Source of the DNA: Fuscibacter oryzae
GTDB lineage: Bacteria; Pseudomonadota; Alphaproteobacteria; Rhodobacterales; Rhodobacteraceae
Assembly: GCF_016765795.1 (NCBI RefSeq)
Contig: NZ_JAESVP010000003.1
Location: forward strand, 62,001-126,000
Length of the DNA stretch: 64,000 nucleotides
Direction: 5' to 3'
Part shown: piece after piece, positions 26,519-35,536 of the stretch
Numbering within the stretch: position 1 is the first letter of the stretch
How the letters are laid out: every line of letters starts with the position of its first letter
The notes under the pieces: model-generated
What the model saw: only the letters and a program-made list of their open reading frames with translations
What the model was told of the DNA's origin: nothing
The model's database searches: none
Translations under genes and position numbers: made by a program

Positions 26519-27349
26519 TCAGATGCCGTCGCCGACAAAGGCCTTTTCGACCACGAATTCCTTCGGATCGGAATTGGCGCCTTCGCGCAGGCCAAACCCT
26601 TCCAGAATCGCCTTCACATCGACGTTGAATGCCAAAGATCCGCAAACCATGGCGCGGTCTTCTTCCGGGTTCATCTTGGGCAGGCCCAGATCGGTAAACA
26701 CCTTGCCCGAGGCGAGGTTGTCGGTCACCCGGCCCATGTGCGAAAACTCTTCCCGCGTGGTGGTGGGGTAATAGCGCAGCTTTTCGCCCACGATCTCGCC
26801 GATCAGCGGGTCATCCCGCAGCCCCTCGACCAGTTGGCGGCCATATTCCAGCTCGGCCACCTGACGGCAGGTGTGCATCATGATGACCTGATCGAATTTC
26901 TCATACACCTCGGGGTCGCGCATCAGGCTGGCAAAGGGCGCAAGGCCGGTGCCTGTGGCCAAGAACCACAGCCGCTTGCCCGGCAGCAGCGCATCCACCA
27001 CCAGCGTGCCCACGGGTTTGGGCCGCAGGATGATCTCATCCCCCGGCTGGATATGCTGCAAACGGCTGGTCAGGGGGCCATCCGGCACCTTGATCGAATA
27101 GAACTCCAGCTCTTCATCCCAACTGGGCGAGGCGATGGAATAGGCCCGCAGAAGCGGCTTGCCCGTCTCTCCCAAAAGGCCGATCATCACGAATTCGCCA
27201 GAGCGGAAGCGCAACGTCTTGGGCCGCGCCACCCGGAAGGAAAACAGCCGGTCGGTCCAGTGTTTCACCGACTGGACAATCTGGGCATCGGGCAGATGCG
27301 GCTTGGCAGGCTTTTCGGCGGCGTCGGACATGGCGGTCGCTTCGGTCAT
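26519..27349 (-). CDS. fpr: Ferredoxin/flavodoxin--NADP+ reductase
   Basis: FAD enzyme moving electrons between NADPH and ferredoxin or flavodoxin. It has 276 residues, close to the Rhodobacter Fpr length. It shows the FAD motif RAYSIASP, the phosphate-binding GTGLAPFASL, the NADP region and the C-terminal extension VEKAFVGDGI typical of bacterial subclass I enzymes. In-frame ATGs at 27349 and 27331 are both possible. It lies 51 nt downstream of the cys operon on the same strand, so it could feed electrons to sulfite reductase; this is an inference from position. Confidence 0.95.
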   Translation of the reverse strand: MTEATAMSDAAEKPAKPHLPDAQIVQSVKHWTDRLFSFRVARPKTLRFRSGEFVMIGLLGETGKPLLRAYSIASPSWDEELEFYSIKVPDGPLTSRLQHIQPGDEIILRPKPVGTLVVDALLPGKRLWFLATGTGLAPFASLMRDPEVYEKFDQVIMMHTCRQVAELEYGRQLVEGLRDDPLIGEIVGEKLRYYPTTTREEFSHMGRVTDNLASGKVFTDLGLPKMNPEEDRAMVCGSLAFNVDVKAILEGFGLREGANSDPKEFVVEKAFVGDGI

Positions 27350-27400
27350 TGCATTCGTCTTTCGAGATACGTCGTTCGTCGGCCGGGGGAAACCCCGAAC

Positions 27401-27811
27401 TCAGGCCTTCAGCCGCGACTGATAGTCATGGGCTTTCCAGTCGGCGCGAAATTTCCACTGGTCTTCCGGCTGGCGGGTGGCCAGTTCGGCCGGAATTTCC
27501 ACGCTGTCAAATCCCACGCGGCGTGTCATGGCGTATTGGTCGGCAATCACCGGGCCAATGGCGCGCAACTCTCCGGTATAGCCCGCCATGCGCAGGCGGC
27601 GCGCGATGGTAAAGGCGCGCCCGTCGCTGAACGCCGGAAAGCTGATGCGGATCAGCGTGAGGGCGGCCAGATAGGGTTCCACCGCGTCGGGGTTGTCGGT
27701 GTGGGCCAGATCCAGCGTACCGGTGTGGCTGGCGATCTCGGCCAGAGTCACAGGGGTGACGGGGGCGGGGGTGGAAAAGCCCGCATCGGTGACAAGAACG
27801 GTCTCGCTCAT
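27401..27811 (-). CDS. DUF934-family protein of the cys operon
   Basis: 136 residues matching DUF934: LALTLIRISFPAFSDGRAFTIARRLRMAGYTGELRA followed by IADQYAMTRRVGFDSVEI. This family is found beside cysI and cysH in many proteobacteria; its biochemical role is not known to me. Its ATG overlaps the cysH stop (ATGA). The C-terminus RADWKAHDYQSRLKA is also conserved in the group. Confidence 0.88.
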   Translation of the reverse strand: MSETVLVTDAGFSTPAPVTPVTLAEIASHTGTLDLAHTDNPDAVEPYLAALTLIRISFPAFSDGRAFTIARRLRMAGYTGELRAIGPVIADQYAMTRRVGFDSVEIPAELATRQPEDQWKFRADWKAHDYQSRLKA

Positions 27812-28557
27812 AGCGCGTTATCCTTCGTCTGGCGCACGGCCTGACCATTGATGAAATGGATGCCGCATTCGGTTTTGGACTGGCCCCGCCAACGGCCCGC
27901 GCGCGGGTCTTCGCCGGGTTTTACCGGGCTGGTGCAGGGGGCGCAGCCGATGGACGGATAGCCCTTGGCGACCAGGGGGTGCCGGGGCAGGCGGTTTTCG
28001 ACCATGTATTCCTCAAGATCCTCGCGGCCCCAATGGGCCAGCGGGTTCACCTTGATGCGGAAATCGCCTTCATTTTCAAAAAAGTCGATGGTGCCACGGT
28101 CAGAGTTCTGGAACCGTTTGCGGCCGGTGATCCAGCCGTCGAAATCCTTCAACGCGCGTTCCAGCGGCTCGACCTTGCGGATGTTGCAGCAGGAATCGGT
28201 GCTGAACTGGTGCAGGGTGCCGTCGGGGTCGTCAAACTCGACCTTTTTCGGATGGGCGCGGATGGTGCGGATGTCGCAAAGCGCCAGCTTTTCGGCCAGC
28301 TCTCGCTGATATTCCAGCGTTTCCTTGAACAGCATCCGCGTATCGACGAACAGCACCGGGGTTTCCGGCGCCAGCACCGAGACCAGATGCAGCAGCACCA
28401 CCGATTCCGCGCCGAACGATGACACCAGCGCCACACGGCCCAGATCGGCATCGTTCAGGGCATGTTCCAGAACGGCGGTCGCCGAATGGTGTTTGTAGCG
28501 CGCGTTCAATGCCGCGACACGTTCGGCAACGTCACCGGTGTGCAGGTCACGCGGCAT
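27808..28557 (-). CDS. cysH: Phosphoadenylyl/adenylyl-sulfate reductase
   Basis: Reduces activated sulfate to sulfite in assimilation. The 249 residues contain the paired cysteines Cys123-Cys124 and Cys205-x2-Cys208, which bind a [4Fe-4S] cluster in the APS-using subtype, and the catalytic ECGIH with Cys231. On that basis APS is the more likely substrate than PAPS. The start at 28557 lies 11 nt inside the end of cysI. The long upstream extension of the frame is a cysI shadow. Confidence 0.94.
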   Translation of the reverse strand: MPRDLHTGDVAERVAALNARYKHHSATAVLEHALNDADLGRVALVSSFGAESVVLLHLVSVLAPETPVLFVDTRMLFKETLEYQRELAEKLALCDIRTIRAHPKKVEFDDPDGTLHQFSTDSCCNIRKVEPLERALKDFDGWITGRKRFQNSDRGTIDFFENEGDFRIKVNPLAHWGREDLEEYMVENRLPRHPLVAKGYPSIGCAPCTSPVKPGEDPRAGRWRGQSKTECGIHFINGQAVRQTKDNAL

Positions 28558-30217
28558 CCTGTGCGCCTTCCGTTTCGTAAAGCGCGGTCTTGAACGGGCC
28601 AAGACCGGCACGGCGCACCGTTTGCAGGAAGGTCTCGGCGGGTTCCGAGCGGATTTCCAGATAGGCGCGCACAAGACGTTCGATGGCGGGCACCACCTGA
28701 TCATAGGCAAAGCCGGGGCCCATCTTTTCGCCAATCGCGGCCTGTTCGGTGCCGTCGCCGCCAAGGGTGATCTGGTAATTCTCCACGCCGGCGCGATCCA
28801 GACCCAGAATCCCGATATGACCGACATGGTGATGCCCGCAGGCATTGATGCAGCCGGAAATCTTGATCTTCAGCGGGCCAACCTCATGCTCCAGATCCAG
28901 TTCCTTGAACCGGACGGCAATTTCCTCGGCAATCGGGATGGAACGCGCCGTGGCCAGCGCGCAATAATCCATGCCGGGGCAGGCGATGATGTCGCTGATC
29001 AGGCCGACGTTGGCTGTGCCAAGGCCCACCTGCGCCAGTGCGGCATGAATGGCGGGCAGGTCCGATTTGTGGACATGCGGCAGGATCACGTTCTGCTCAT
29101 GGCTGATGCGGATATCGCCATGGCCGTATTTCTCGGCGAGATCGGCGATCACGCGCATCTGGGCGCTGGTGGCGTCGCCCGGTGTCTTGCCATGTTCCTT
29201 CACGCTGATCGTCACAATCGCATACTGATCGTTCTTGTGCGCGGTCAGGTTGGTATCGGCCCAGGCGCGGAACACCGGGTCGGCCTTGTGGAAGGCGGTA
29301 TAGGCATCGATGGGCGCGTTGCGATAGGCGGGGGGGGCGAAGGCCTCGCGAATATCTTCCAGCAGCTTTTGATCGTTGCCGCCGAACAGGGGGCGCAGCT
29401 CGGCAAAGCGTTCTTCAACTTGCCGGGTGATCTCGGCCTTGCCAGTCTCGTGCAGGGTGATCTTGATGCGCGCCTTGTACTTGTTATCGCGCCGGCCAAG
29501 GGTGTTGTAGACCGAGAGAACCGCCTCGACGTAGGGCAGCAGGTCTTCCACCGGCAGGAATTCCCGCACAACCATGCCGATCATCGGGGTGCGGCCAAGG
29601 CCGCCGCCGACCAGCACCTGAAACCCGATCTCGCCCTTGTCGTTCCTGACGATGCGCAGCCCGATGTCATGGGCCGCAATCACCGCGCGGTCATGCTCGG
29701 CACCGGTGATGGCGATCTTGAACTTGCGGGGCAGGAACTGGAACTCGGGGTGGTCGGTGGACCATTGGCGCAGCAGCTCGGCATAGGGGCGGGGGTCTTC
29801 CACCTCATCCGCGGCGGCACCGGCGAAATGATCGGCCGTCACGTTGCGCACGGTGTTGCCGCTGGTCTGGATGGCGTGCATTTCCACATCGGCCAGCGCC
29901 GTCAGAATGGCGGGCACGTCGGGCAGCTTGGGCCAGTTGAACTGAATGTTCTGGCGGGTGGTGAAATGGCCATAGCCCTTGTCATAGGCGTCGGCGATAT
30001 GGGCCAACTGGCGCATCTGGCCGGGGTTCAGCGTGCCGTAAGGAATGGCCACCCGCAGCATGTAGGCATGCAGTTGCAGGTAGAGGCCATTCATCAGGCG
30101 CAGGGGGCGAAACTCGTCCTCGGTCAGCGACCCGTCAAGGCGGCGTTCCACCTGCTGGGTGAACTGGGCCACGCGGCTGCGGATGAAGGCTTCGTCGAAG
30201 TCGGAATAGGAATACAT
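28547..30217 (-). CDS. cysI: Sulfite reductase hemoprotein (nitrite/sulfite reductase family)
   Basis: Six-electron reduction of sulfite to sulfide with siroheme and [4Fe-4S]. The 556 residues carry two ferredoxin-like half domains and the cluster/siroheme cysteines in ACPGMDYCALA (about 411-419) and SGCINACGHHH (about 455-465), plus the siroheme-binding FTTRQNIQFNW. Context (cobA for siroheme, cysH) shows sulfite rather than nitrite as the substrate. No cysJ flavoprotein is present, so electrons likely come from ferredoxin and Fpr. Confidence 0.94.
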   Translation of the reverse strand: MYSYSDFDEAFIRSRVAQFTQQVERRLDGSLTEDEFRPLRLMNGLYLQLHAYMLRVAIPYGTLNPGQMRQLAHIADAYDKGYGHFTTRQNIQFNWPKLPDVPAILTALADVEMHAIQTSGNTVRNVTADHFAGAAADEVEDPRPYAELLRQWSTDHPEFQFLPRKFKIAITGAEHDRAVIAAHDIGLRIVRNDKGEIGFQVLVGGGLGRTPMIGMVVREFLPVEDLLPYVEAVLSVYNTLGRRDNKYKARIKITLHETGKAEITRQVEERFAELRPLFGGNDQKLLEDIREAFAPPAYRNAPIDAYTAFHKADPVFRAWADTNLTAHKNDQYAIVTISVKEHGKTPGDATSAQMRVIADLAEKYGHGDIRISHEQNVILPHVHKSDLPAIHAALAQVGLGTANVGLISDIIACPGMDYCALATARSIPIAEEIAVRFKELDLEHEVGPLKIKISGCINACGHHHVGHIGILGLDRAGVENYQITLGGDGTEQAAIGEKMGPGFAYDQVVPAIERLVRAYLEIRSEPAETFLQTVRRAGLGPFKTALYETEGAQDAA

Positions 30218-30220
30218 CGA

Positions 30221-30526
30221 TTAGCTCGCGTGATCGGCTTGCTTGCCATGGAAGTAATTCGAGGGGCCGCGGGTGCGGAACTCCTCGCGGAAATGGGTTG
30301 GTTCGGGGCCGTTCGGGCCTGCCTTGGCATCGGCCAGATAGGCGCCGACGACATACAGCTTTTGCGCCGCCGCGAACAGCAGGCGCAACTGGGCATGGGC
30401 CTCGTCGTCAATCAGCTCTGCCTCGTGGTGAAACTGGGTCCAGCGGTCATCGGCGGCCAGATAGACCACATCGCCTTCGCGCAGGCGGTTGGCGGTAACA
30501 ACTTTGGGCGTGAAGCTGCGGCTCAT
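30221..30526 (-). CDS. DUF2849-family protein of the cys operon
   Basis: 101 residues matching DUF2849, with KVVTANRLREGDVVYLAADDRWTQ and a C-terminal RTRGPSNYFHGKQADHAS. The family is restricted mainly to alphaproteobacterial sulfite-reduction operons between the siroheme methyltransferase and cysI genes. No activity is known to me; a small accessory role for sulfite reductase is an inference. The ATG overlaps the cobA stop, and the stop is 3 nt from cysI. Confidence 0.86.
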   Translation of the reverse strand: MSRSFTPKVVTANRLREGDVVYLAADDRWTQFHHEAELIDDEAHAQLRLLFAAAQKLYVVGAYLADAKAGPNGPEPTHFREEFRTRGPSNYFHGKQADHAS

Positions 30527-31296
30527 GCTTGGGCCTCCTTCAGGGTCTGGGCGGATTTCGCGGCCGCGCGGGGGGCTAGGCCATAAAGAATGACGGCGGG
30601 GCCTTCAAGGGCCTGTGCGGCCTCGGGCAAAGTGGCAAGGGTGGCGGGCAGGATGCGCTGATTGGCGCGGCTGACGTTTTCAACCAGCGTGGCGGGCGTT
30701 TCCGGGTCGGCCCCGTGCATCATCAGCCTGCCTTGGATGAAGCGGGCCGATTTCTTGCCCATGTAGATCGCGGCCACTTCGCCCGTCGCCGCCATGCTGC
30801 GCCATTCATGTTCGGCAAAACCGTCGATGTCATGGCCGGTCACGATGCGAAAGCCGGTGTTGCGGCCCCGGCGTGTCAGGCTTTGGCCGATGCTGGCGGC
30901 GGCCACGGTGGCGGCGGTCAGGCCGGGCAAAATGACAAAGGTCAGGCCCGCCGCCTGCAACGCATCGATCTCTTCGTCCAGCCGGCCAAAGATGCCGCAA
31001 TCGCCGCCCTTCAGACGGACCACACGGCGCCCCGCCTGTGCCTGCGCAACCAACAGGGCGTTGATGTCGGATTGCGCGGTCGAGGGGCCAAAGGCCGCCT
31101 TGCCCACATCAATCCGCACCACATGGGCCGGGATCAGCGCCAGCACCTCATCGCCCACCAGCCGGTCATGGATGACCACATCCGCCCCGGTCAGCGCCTG
31201 AAAGGCAGCCAGCGTCAGATGCCCGGCCGCACCCGGCCCGGCACCCGCAAAGGTGACGGCAGAGGTCGGCGCAGCAAGGGCAGGCAGGTCTGGCAT
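30523..31296 (-). CDS. cobA: Uroporphyrinogen-III C-methyltransferase
   Basis: Makes precorrin-2, the precursor of siroheme needed by sulfite reductase. The 257 residues show the SAM-binding GAGPGAAGHLTLAAFQAL, LKGGDCGIFGR and PGLTAATVAAASIGQSLTRRG. Only the methyltransferase is present; the dehydrogenase/ferrochelatase half of CysG must be elsewhere. In the conserved LKGGDP loop the Pro is Cys. The start at 31296 has no good ribosome site. It is the first gene of the operon and is divergent from an Lrp-family regulator. Confidence 0.93.
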   Translation of the reverse strand: MPDLPALAAPTSAVTFAGAGPGAAGHLTLAAFQALTGADVVIHDRLVGDEVLALIPAHVVRIDVGKAAFGPSTAQSDINALLVAQAQAGRRVVRLKGGDCGIFGRLDEEIDALQAAGLTFVILPGLTAATVAAASIGQSLTRRGRNTGFRIVTGHDIDGFAEHEWRSMAATGEVAAIYMGKKSARFIQGRLMMHGADPETPATLVENVSRANQRILPATLATLPEAAQALEGPAVILYGLAPRAAAKSAQTLKEAQA

Positions 31297-31321
31297 TGGG
31301 GACTCGCATTTTTCACTGTCC

Positions 31322-31334
31322 AATATAGGATATT
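31322..31334. promoter_or_regulatory. Possible operator between cobA and the Lrp-family gene
   Basis: A perfect AT-rich palindrome AATAT-AGG-ATATT lies 26 nt upstream of the cobA start, inside the 135-nt divergent spacer. Position and symmetry suit a site for the neighbouring Lrp/AsnC-type regulator. This is an inference. Confidence 0.45.
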
Positions 31335-31431
31335 TTCCCACTTTACGGCCAGCCACCCTTGCAGATAAGGACATTCGTTCTGATGCCACGGTGTGGAAGA
31401 ATTTGGTTCCATCAAACAGGAGAACTGGCGA

Positions 31432-31893
31432 ATGGCGGCCCAACTGGACGATCTTGACCGGAAAATCCTTGTCGAGCTTCAGGCCGATGCCGAGCAATCG
31501 CTGGACGAAATCGCCCGCAAGGTGGGCAGTTCCAAGACCCCGGTGTGGAACCGCATCCGCCGCATGAAAGAGCAGGGCGTCATCACCCGCCAGACCGCGA
31601 TTCTGGATGCCGAAAGCCTGGGGCTGGAGGCGTGTTTCTTCGTGCTGATCCGCACCAGTGAGCATGAGGCCGACTGGCAGCGCAAGTTCCTGAAAACCCT
31701 GCGTGAACGGCCAGAGGTGCTGGAGGCCCACCGCCTTGCCGGCGACATCGATTATATCCTGAAGGTGCGGGTCAAGAATGCGCGGGCCTATGACACCTTT
31801 TATCAGGCCCTGATTTCCGAGGTGAAGATCTACAATGTCACCGCCCTTCTCAGCATGGAAGAGATCAAGGCAACCACCGTTCTGCCGGTGTGA
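31432..31893 (+). CDS. Lrp/AsnC-family transcriptional regulator
   Basis: 153 residues. The N-terminal helix-turn-helix is LDDLDRKILVELQADAEQSLDEIARKVGSSKTPVWNRIRRMKEQGVI; the C-terminal RAM effector domain includes VLEAHRLAGDIDYILKVRV. The ATG at 31432 has AGGAG upstream; an earlier in-frame ATG would add 13 non-conserved residues. Its position, divergent from the cys operon, suggests that it controls sulfur assimilation, perhaps in response to a sulfur amino acid. Its stop is immediately followed by the stop of the convergent TetR gene. Confidence 0.88.
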   Translation: MAAQLDDLDRKILVELQADAEQSLDEIARKVGSSKTPVWNRIRRMKEQGVITRQTAILDAESLGLEACFFVLIRTSEHEADWQRKFLKTLRERPEVLEAHRLAGDIDYILKVRVKNARAYDTFYQALISEVKIYNVTALLSMEEIKATTVLPV

Positions 31894-32486
31894 TCAAGCG
31901 CCCTCGCGGGCCTGACGCACCAGTTCGGTGCGCGCCATCAGGCTGTCAGCGGCCACCGTGGGCAGGGTGACATGCAGGTTGGCCAGCGCCTCGGCCTCTG
32001 GGCCGGGCAGGCCCAAAACGCGCAGGATGCCTTGCACGACGACGCGGGCACAAAGCGGCCCATGTCCATTCCGGCCTGCAACAGCGGGGGCAGCACCGAA
32101 TGGGCCACACTGCCGGGGGCAAGGGCAACCGCCGCCATCCGCGCGGCAAACCGCGCCACCAGCGGGTATTTTCGCCCCGCGTCAACCAGCAACAGCACCC
32201 CACGCGCCAGTCGCTCGGCGGGGTCGGTGACGGGGGCGATTTCCGCCAGAACCAGCGCGATCAACTCTACGCCCAATTCATGGCTGGAGGCCTGAAGAAG
32301 TTCCGGCAAGGTAAAGAAATAGTTATAGAAACTGCCGCGCGATACGCCCGCCGTAGCCGTCACCTCATCAATGCTGGCCCCGTCCGGCCCCCGCGCGGCG
32401 GAGACAAACAGCGCCGCCTCGATAAGACGCGCGCGCATCCGCTCTCGTCGCATCCGGGCGTTGCGGCTGCGGTGATCCACGGTCAT
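31894..32486 (-). pseudogene. TetR-family regulator disrupted by a frameshift
   Basis: The N-terminal part is an intact TetR DNA-binding domain (RLIEAALFVSAARGPDGASIDEVTATAGVSRGSFYNYF) and continues well to GMDMGRFVPA near 32043. There the frame shifts: the downstream residues VVVQGILRVLGLPGPEAEAL to a natural stop at 31894 are encoded in another frame. The total of 593 nt is one short of a 198-codon gene, so a single missing base explains it. As read, the protein would end with about 30 wrong residues. It is the last gene of the RND operon, overlapping the pump gene (ATGA). A sequencing error cannot be excluded. Confidence 0.82.
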
Positions 32487-35400
32487 GGCGCGGGTTCTTC
32501 GCGGGGCTGGCGCAGGCCGAAAACGGCGCAGTAAAGCGCTGGCGCGAACAGCAGGGTGATCAGCGTGCCCGCAATGATACCGCCCATCATCGCATAGGCC
32601 ATCGGCCCCCAGAACACCTGCCGCGAAATCGGGATCAGCGCGAGGCTCGCTGCCGCCGCCGTCAGCAGGATCGGCCTTGCCCGGCTATCCGACGCCTCGA
32701 ACAGCGCATCCCAGCGGGTCTTGCCGTGGCGGATCAGGTCTTCAACCTCTTGCACAAGAATGATCGAGTTGCGGATCAGGATGCCGACCAGCGCCAGCAC
32801 CCCCAGAATGGCCACAAAGCCCATCGGCGCCCCCGATGGCAGCAAGGCCGCCACCACCCCGATCAGGCCCAAAGGCGCCACCGTCAGCACGATGAACGTT
32901 AGCCGGAAACTTTGCATCTGAATCATCACCAGTGTGACAAGGATCAGCAGCATCACCGGCACCACGGCGGCAATCGGCCCCTGGCTTTCGCCGCTGGACA
33001 GAACCGTTCCTGCCGTCTGCAAGCCGTAACCGGGGGGCAGGGCAGCGGCCATGGCGTCAATCTGCGGCGCAAGGGCTGCGACGATGGTGGCGGGCTGGTC
33101 TTTGGTCGCCACCGCCGCCTTGACTGTCACCGTCGGTACCCGGTCACGCATGTAAATCACCGGCTGTTCGGTCACCCATTCCAGCCGCGCGAACGAGGAC
33201 AGCGGCACCGGCTGCCCCTCGGCATTGCCCAGTTGCAGGTTGGACAGGGCGGCAAGGGTGGTGCGGTCGGCCTGATTTCCGCGCGCGATCACGTCGATCA
33301 GGGTCTTGCCGTCGCGCAGTTCCGTCACGGCCACCCCTTCGTGCAGAGAGTAAAGCGCCTTGGCCACGTCGCTTTGCGTCAGGCCCAATTGCCGCAACCG
33401 GCTGCCATCGACCGCAACGCGCACCACGCGCGCAGGCTCGTTCCAATCCAGCGCGATGTTGGTCAGCCGCGCATCGGTGGCCAGCAGCGCGGCCAGATCG
33501 CGCGCCTTGTCGCGCAGCGCCTCTGGGTCGGGGCCGGACAGGCGGTATTGCACCGGCTTGCCCACCGGCGGCCCCAGTTCGATGTATTTCGGGTAAACCT
33601 CGATCCCGGTCAGCGTCTTGCCGTATTCGCGGATTTCCGCCTTTAGCTTGTCGCGCGCGGCCAGATCGGGCGTCATGATGACGATCTGCCCCATGTTCGG
33701 CCCCGGTGTCGGCACATCCAGCGCAAGGATGAAACGCGGCGCACCCCGGCCGACATAGGTCGTCCAGAAGGTTGCTTCCTCTTTTGTGGCCAACCATGCC
33801 TCCAGCTTGGCCATGGCTGCGTCGGTCGCGGCAAAGCTGGCGTTCTGGCGGGCGGTTACATCGACGATGATCTCGGGCCGGTCCGAGGTGGGGAAGAACT
33901 GCTGTTCTACGAATTTCATCCCAAAGACCGATAGTGCAAAGACCGCGACTGTAACCGCAATGGTCAGCCATTTCGCCCGCATTGCCCACAAAAGCACCCG
34001 GCGAAAGCCGCGCCGCAACCGGCCCGGCCCGCTGGCATGATGCGCCAGATCGCGTGGCAGGAACGTCGTGCCCAGAATGGGGGCGAACAGCACCGCCACC
34101 ACCCAGCTAAGAACCAGCGAAATCGCGATGACGTAGAACAGCGACCGGGTGTATTCCCCCGCCGCCGAACTGTTCAGCCCGATGGGGATGAACCCCGCCA
34201 CCGTGACCAGCGTGCCCGACAGCATGGGAAAGGCGATCGAGGTCCAGGCGTAACTGGCGGCCTTTTCGCGGCTTTCGCCCAGCTCCATCCGGCTGATCAT
34301 GGTTTCAATTGCGATCATCGCATCATCGACCAAGAGCCCCAGCGCAATGATCAGCGCGCCCAGCGAGATGCGTTGCAAGGTGATCCCCATCTGGTCCAGC
34401 ACGACGAAGGTCATCGCCAGAACCAGCGGAATGGCCATCGTTACCACCAGTCCGGCCCGCCAGCCCAGCGAGATAAAGCTGACCGCAAGCACGATCACCA
34501 CAGCCTCAACCAGCGCGCGGATGAAGTGGTTAACGGATTCCTCCACCACATGCGGTTGATCGGCCACCTTGTGCAGCTCAATCCCCACCGGCAGGTTTGT
34601 TTCAACCTTTGCCATCAGAGTGTCCAGCTCTTCGCCAAAGCTGACGATATTGCCGCCCTTTCGCATCCCCACGATCAGCCCGACCGCAGGCTTGCCGTCG
34701 AACCGGATCAGCGAGGTCGGCGGATCGACATAGCCGGGGATCACATCGGCCACATCCGACAGGGCAAAGAACACATCGCCCACCCGCAGCGTGGTATTGG
34801 CCAGCGCCTCGGGAGAGGTGAACTGGCCTGTCACCCGCACCAGAACCTGCTCGGCCCCGGTCTGGATGGTGCCCGACGGGGTGATGGCATTTTCGCCCGC
34901 AAGGGTGGCCAGCACGGTTTCCCGGTCAAGGCCAAGCGCGGCCAGCTTGCGGCTGGAAAACTCCAGATGCACCACCTGATCGCGGGTGCCGATCAGATCG
35001 ACCTTGCCGGAATCCGGCAGTTGCAGCACGGCGGCGCGCACGTCCTCCACACGGTCCTTCACCTCTCGCGGGGAAAAGCCGTCATAGGTAAAGGCATAGA
35101 TGTTGCCGTAGACGTCGCCGAAATCGTCGGCAAAGGCGAAACCCGCGAATTCCTTGGGGAAATCGCCGCGAATATCCGACATGAGCTGGCGCACGCGCGT
35201 CCATGTCACCGGCACATCGGCGGCAGGCGTATCGTCGCGCAGCTCGATATACACCACCGCCTGACCCGGTCCGGTAACGGACCGCGTGTCTTTCAGGTTA
35301 TCCAGATCCTGCAACTTCTTCTCGATCCGGTCGGTCACTTGCGTCACCGTTTCCTCGGCCGTGGCGCCGGGCAGGGCGGCGGTCACGATCATGGTCTTGA

Positions 35401-35536
35401 TGGTAAAGCTGGGGTCTTCCTCGCGTCCCATCGACAGGTAAGACAGCGTTCCCGCCACCAGCGAGACCACCATCAGATACCACAGGAACGACCGATGCCG
35501 CAGCGCCCAGTCCGAAAGGTTGAACCCTGCCTTCAT
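32483..35536 (-). CDS. RND efflux pump permease (AcrB/HAE1-like)
   Basis: 1017 residues, a full-length proton-driven RND transporter with twelve membrane spans and two periplasmic loops. The proton-relay aspartates are in GLLVDDAMIAIETMISRME, around residue 403, and a second RND signature lies near the C-terminal LVGILIRNSIILVQEVEDL. Substrates are unknown. The gene overlaps both the preceding adaptor and the following TetR gene by 4 nt. No outer-membrane channel gene is adjacent, so it must borrow a TolC-type protein. Confidence 0.94.
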   Translation of the reverse strand: MKAGFNLSDWALRHRSFLWYLMVVSLVAGTLSYLSMGREEDPSFTIKTMIVTAALPGATAEETVTQVTDRIEKKLQDLDNLKDTRSVTGPGQAVVYIELRDDTPAADVPVTWTRVRQLMSDIRGDFPKEFAGFAFADDFGDVYGNIYAFTYDGFSPREVKDRVEDVRAAVLQLPDSGKVDLIGTRDQVVHLEFSSRKLAALGLDRETVLATLAGENAITPSGTIQTGAEQVLVRVTGQFTSPEALANTTLRVGDVFFALSDVADVIPGYVDPPTSLIRFDGKPAVGLIVGMRKGGNIVSFGEELDTLMAKVETNLPVGIELHKVADQPHVVEESVNHFIRALVEAVVIVLAVSFISLGWRAGLVVTMAIPLVLAMTFVVLDQMGITLQRISLGALIIALGLLVDDAMIAIETMISRMELGESREKAASYAWTSIAFPMLSGTLVTVAGFIPIGLNSSAAGEYTRSLFYVIAISLVLSWVVAVLFAPILGTTFLPRDLAHHASGPGRLRRGFRRVLLWAMRAKWLTIAVTVAVFALSVFGMKFVEQQFFPTSDRPEIIVDVTARQNASFAATDAAMAKLEAWLATKEEATFWTTYVGRGAPRFILALDVPTPGPNMGQIVIMTPDLAARDKLKAEIREYGKTLTGIEVYPKYIELGPPVGKPVQYRLSGPDPEALRDKARDLAALLATDARLTNIALDWNEPARVVRVAVDGSRLRQLGLTQSDVAKALYSLHEGVAVTELRDGKTLIDVIARGNQADRTTLAALSNLQLGNAEGQPVPLSSFARLEWVTEQPVIYMRDRVPTVTVKAAVATKDQPATIVAALAPQIDAMAAALPPGYGLQTAGTVLSSGESQGPIAAVVPVMLLILVTLVMIQMQSFRLTFIVLTVAPLGLIGVVAALLPSGAPMGFVAILGVLALVGILIRNSIILVQEVEDLIRHGKTRWDALFEASDSRARPILLTAAAASLALIPISRQVFWGPMAYAMMGGIIAGTLITLLFAPALYCAVFGLRQPREEPAP

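Noticed and set aside
28547-30217. Call as a nitrite reductase
   Set aside because: The family includes both, but the flanking cobA, DUF2849, cysH and DUF934 genes and the absence of nitrate genes indicate sulfite reduction.
28538-30586. A 682-residue plus-strand frame opposite cysI
   Set aside because: Antisense shadow of cysI; composition is dominated by Gly, His, Gln and Ala and no motif is present.
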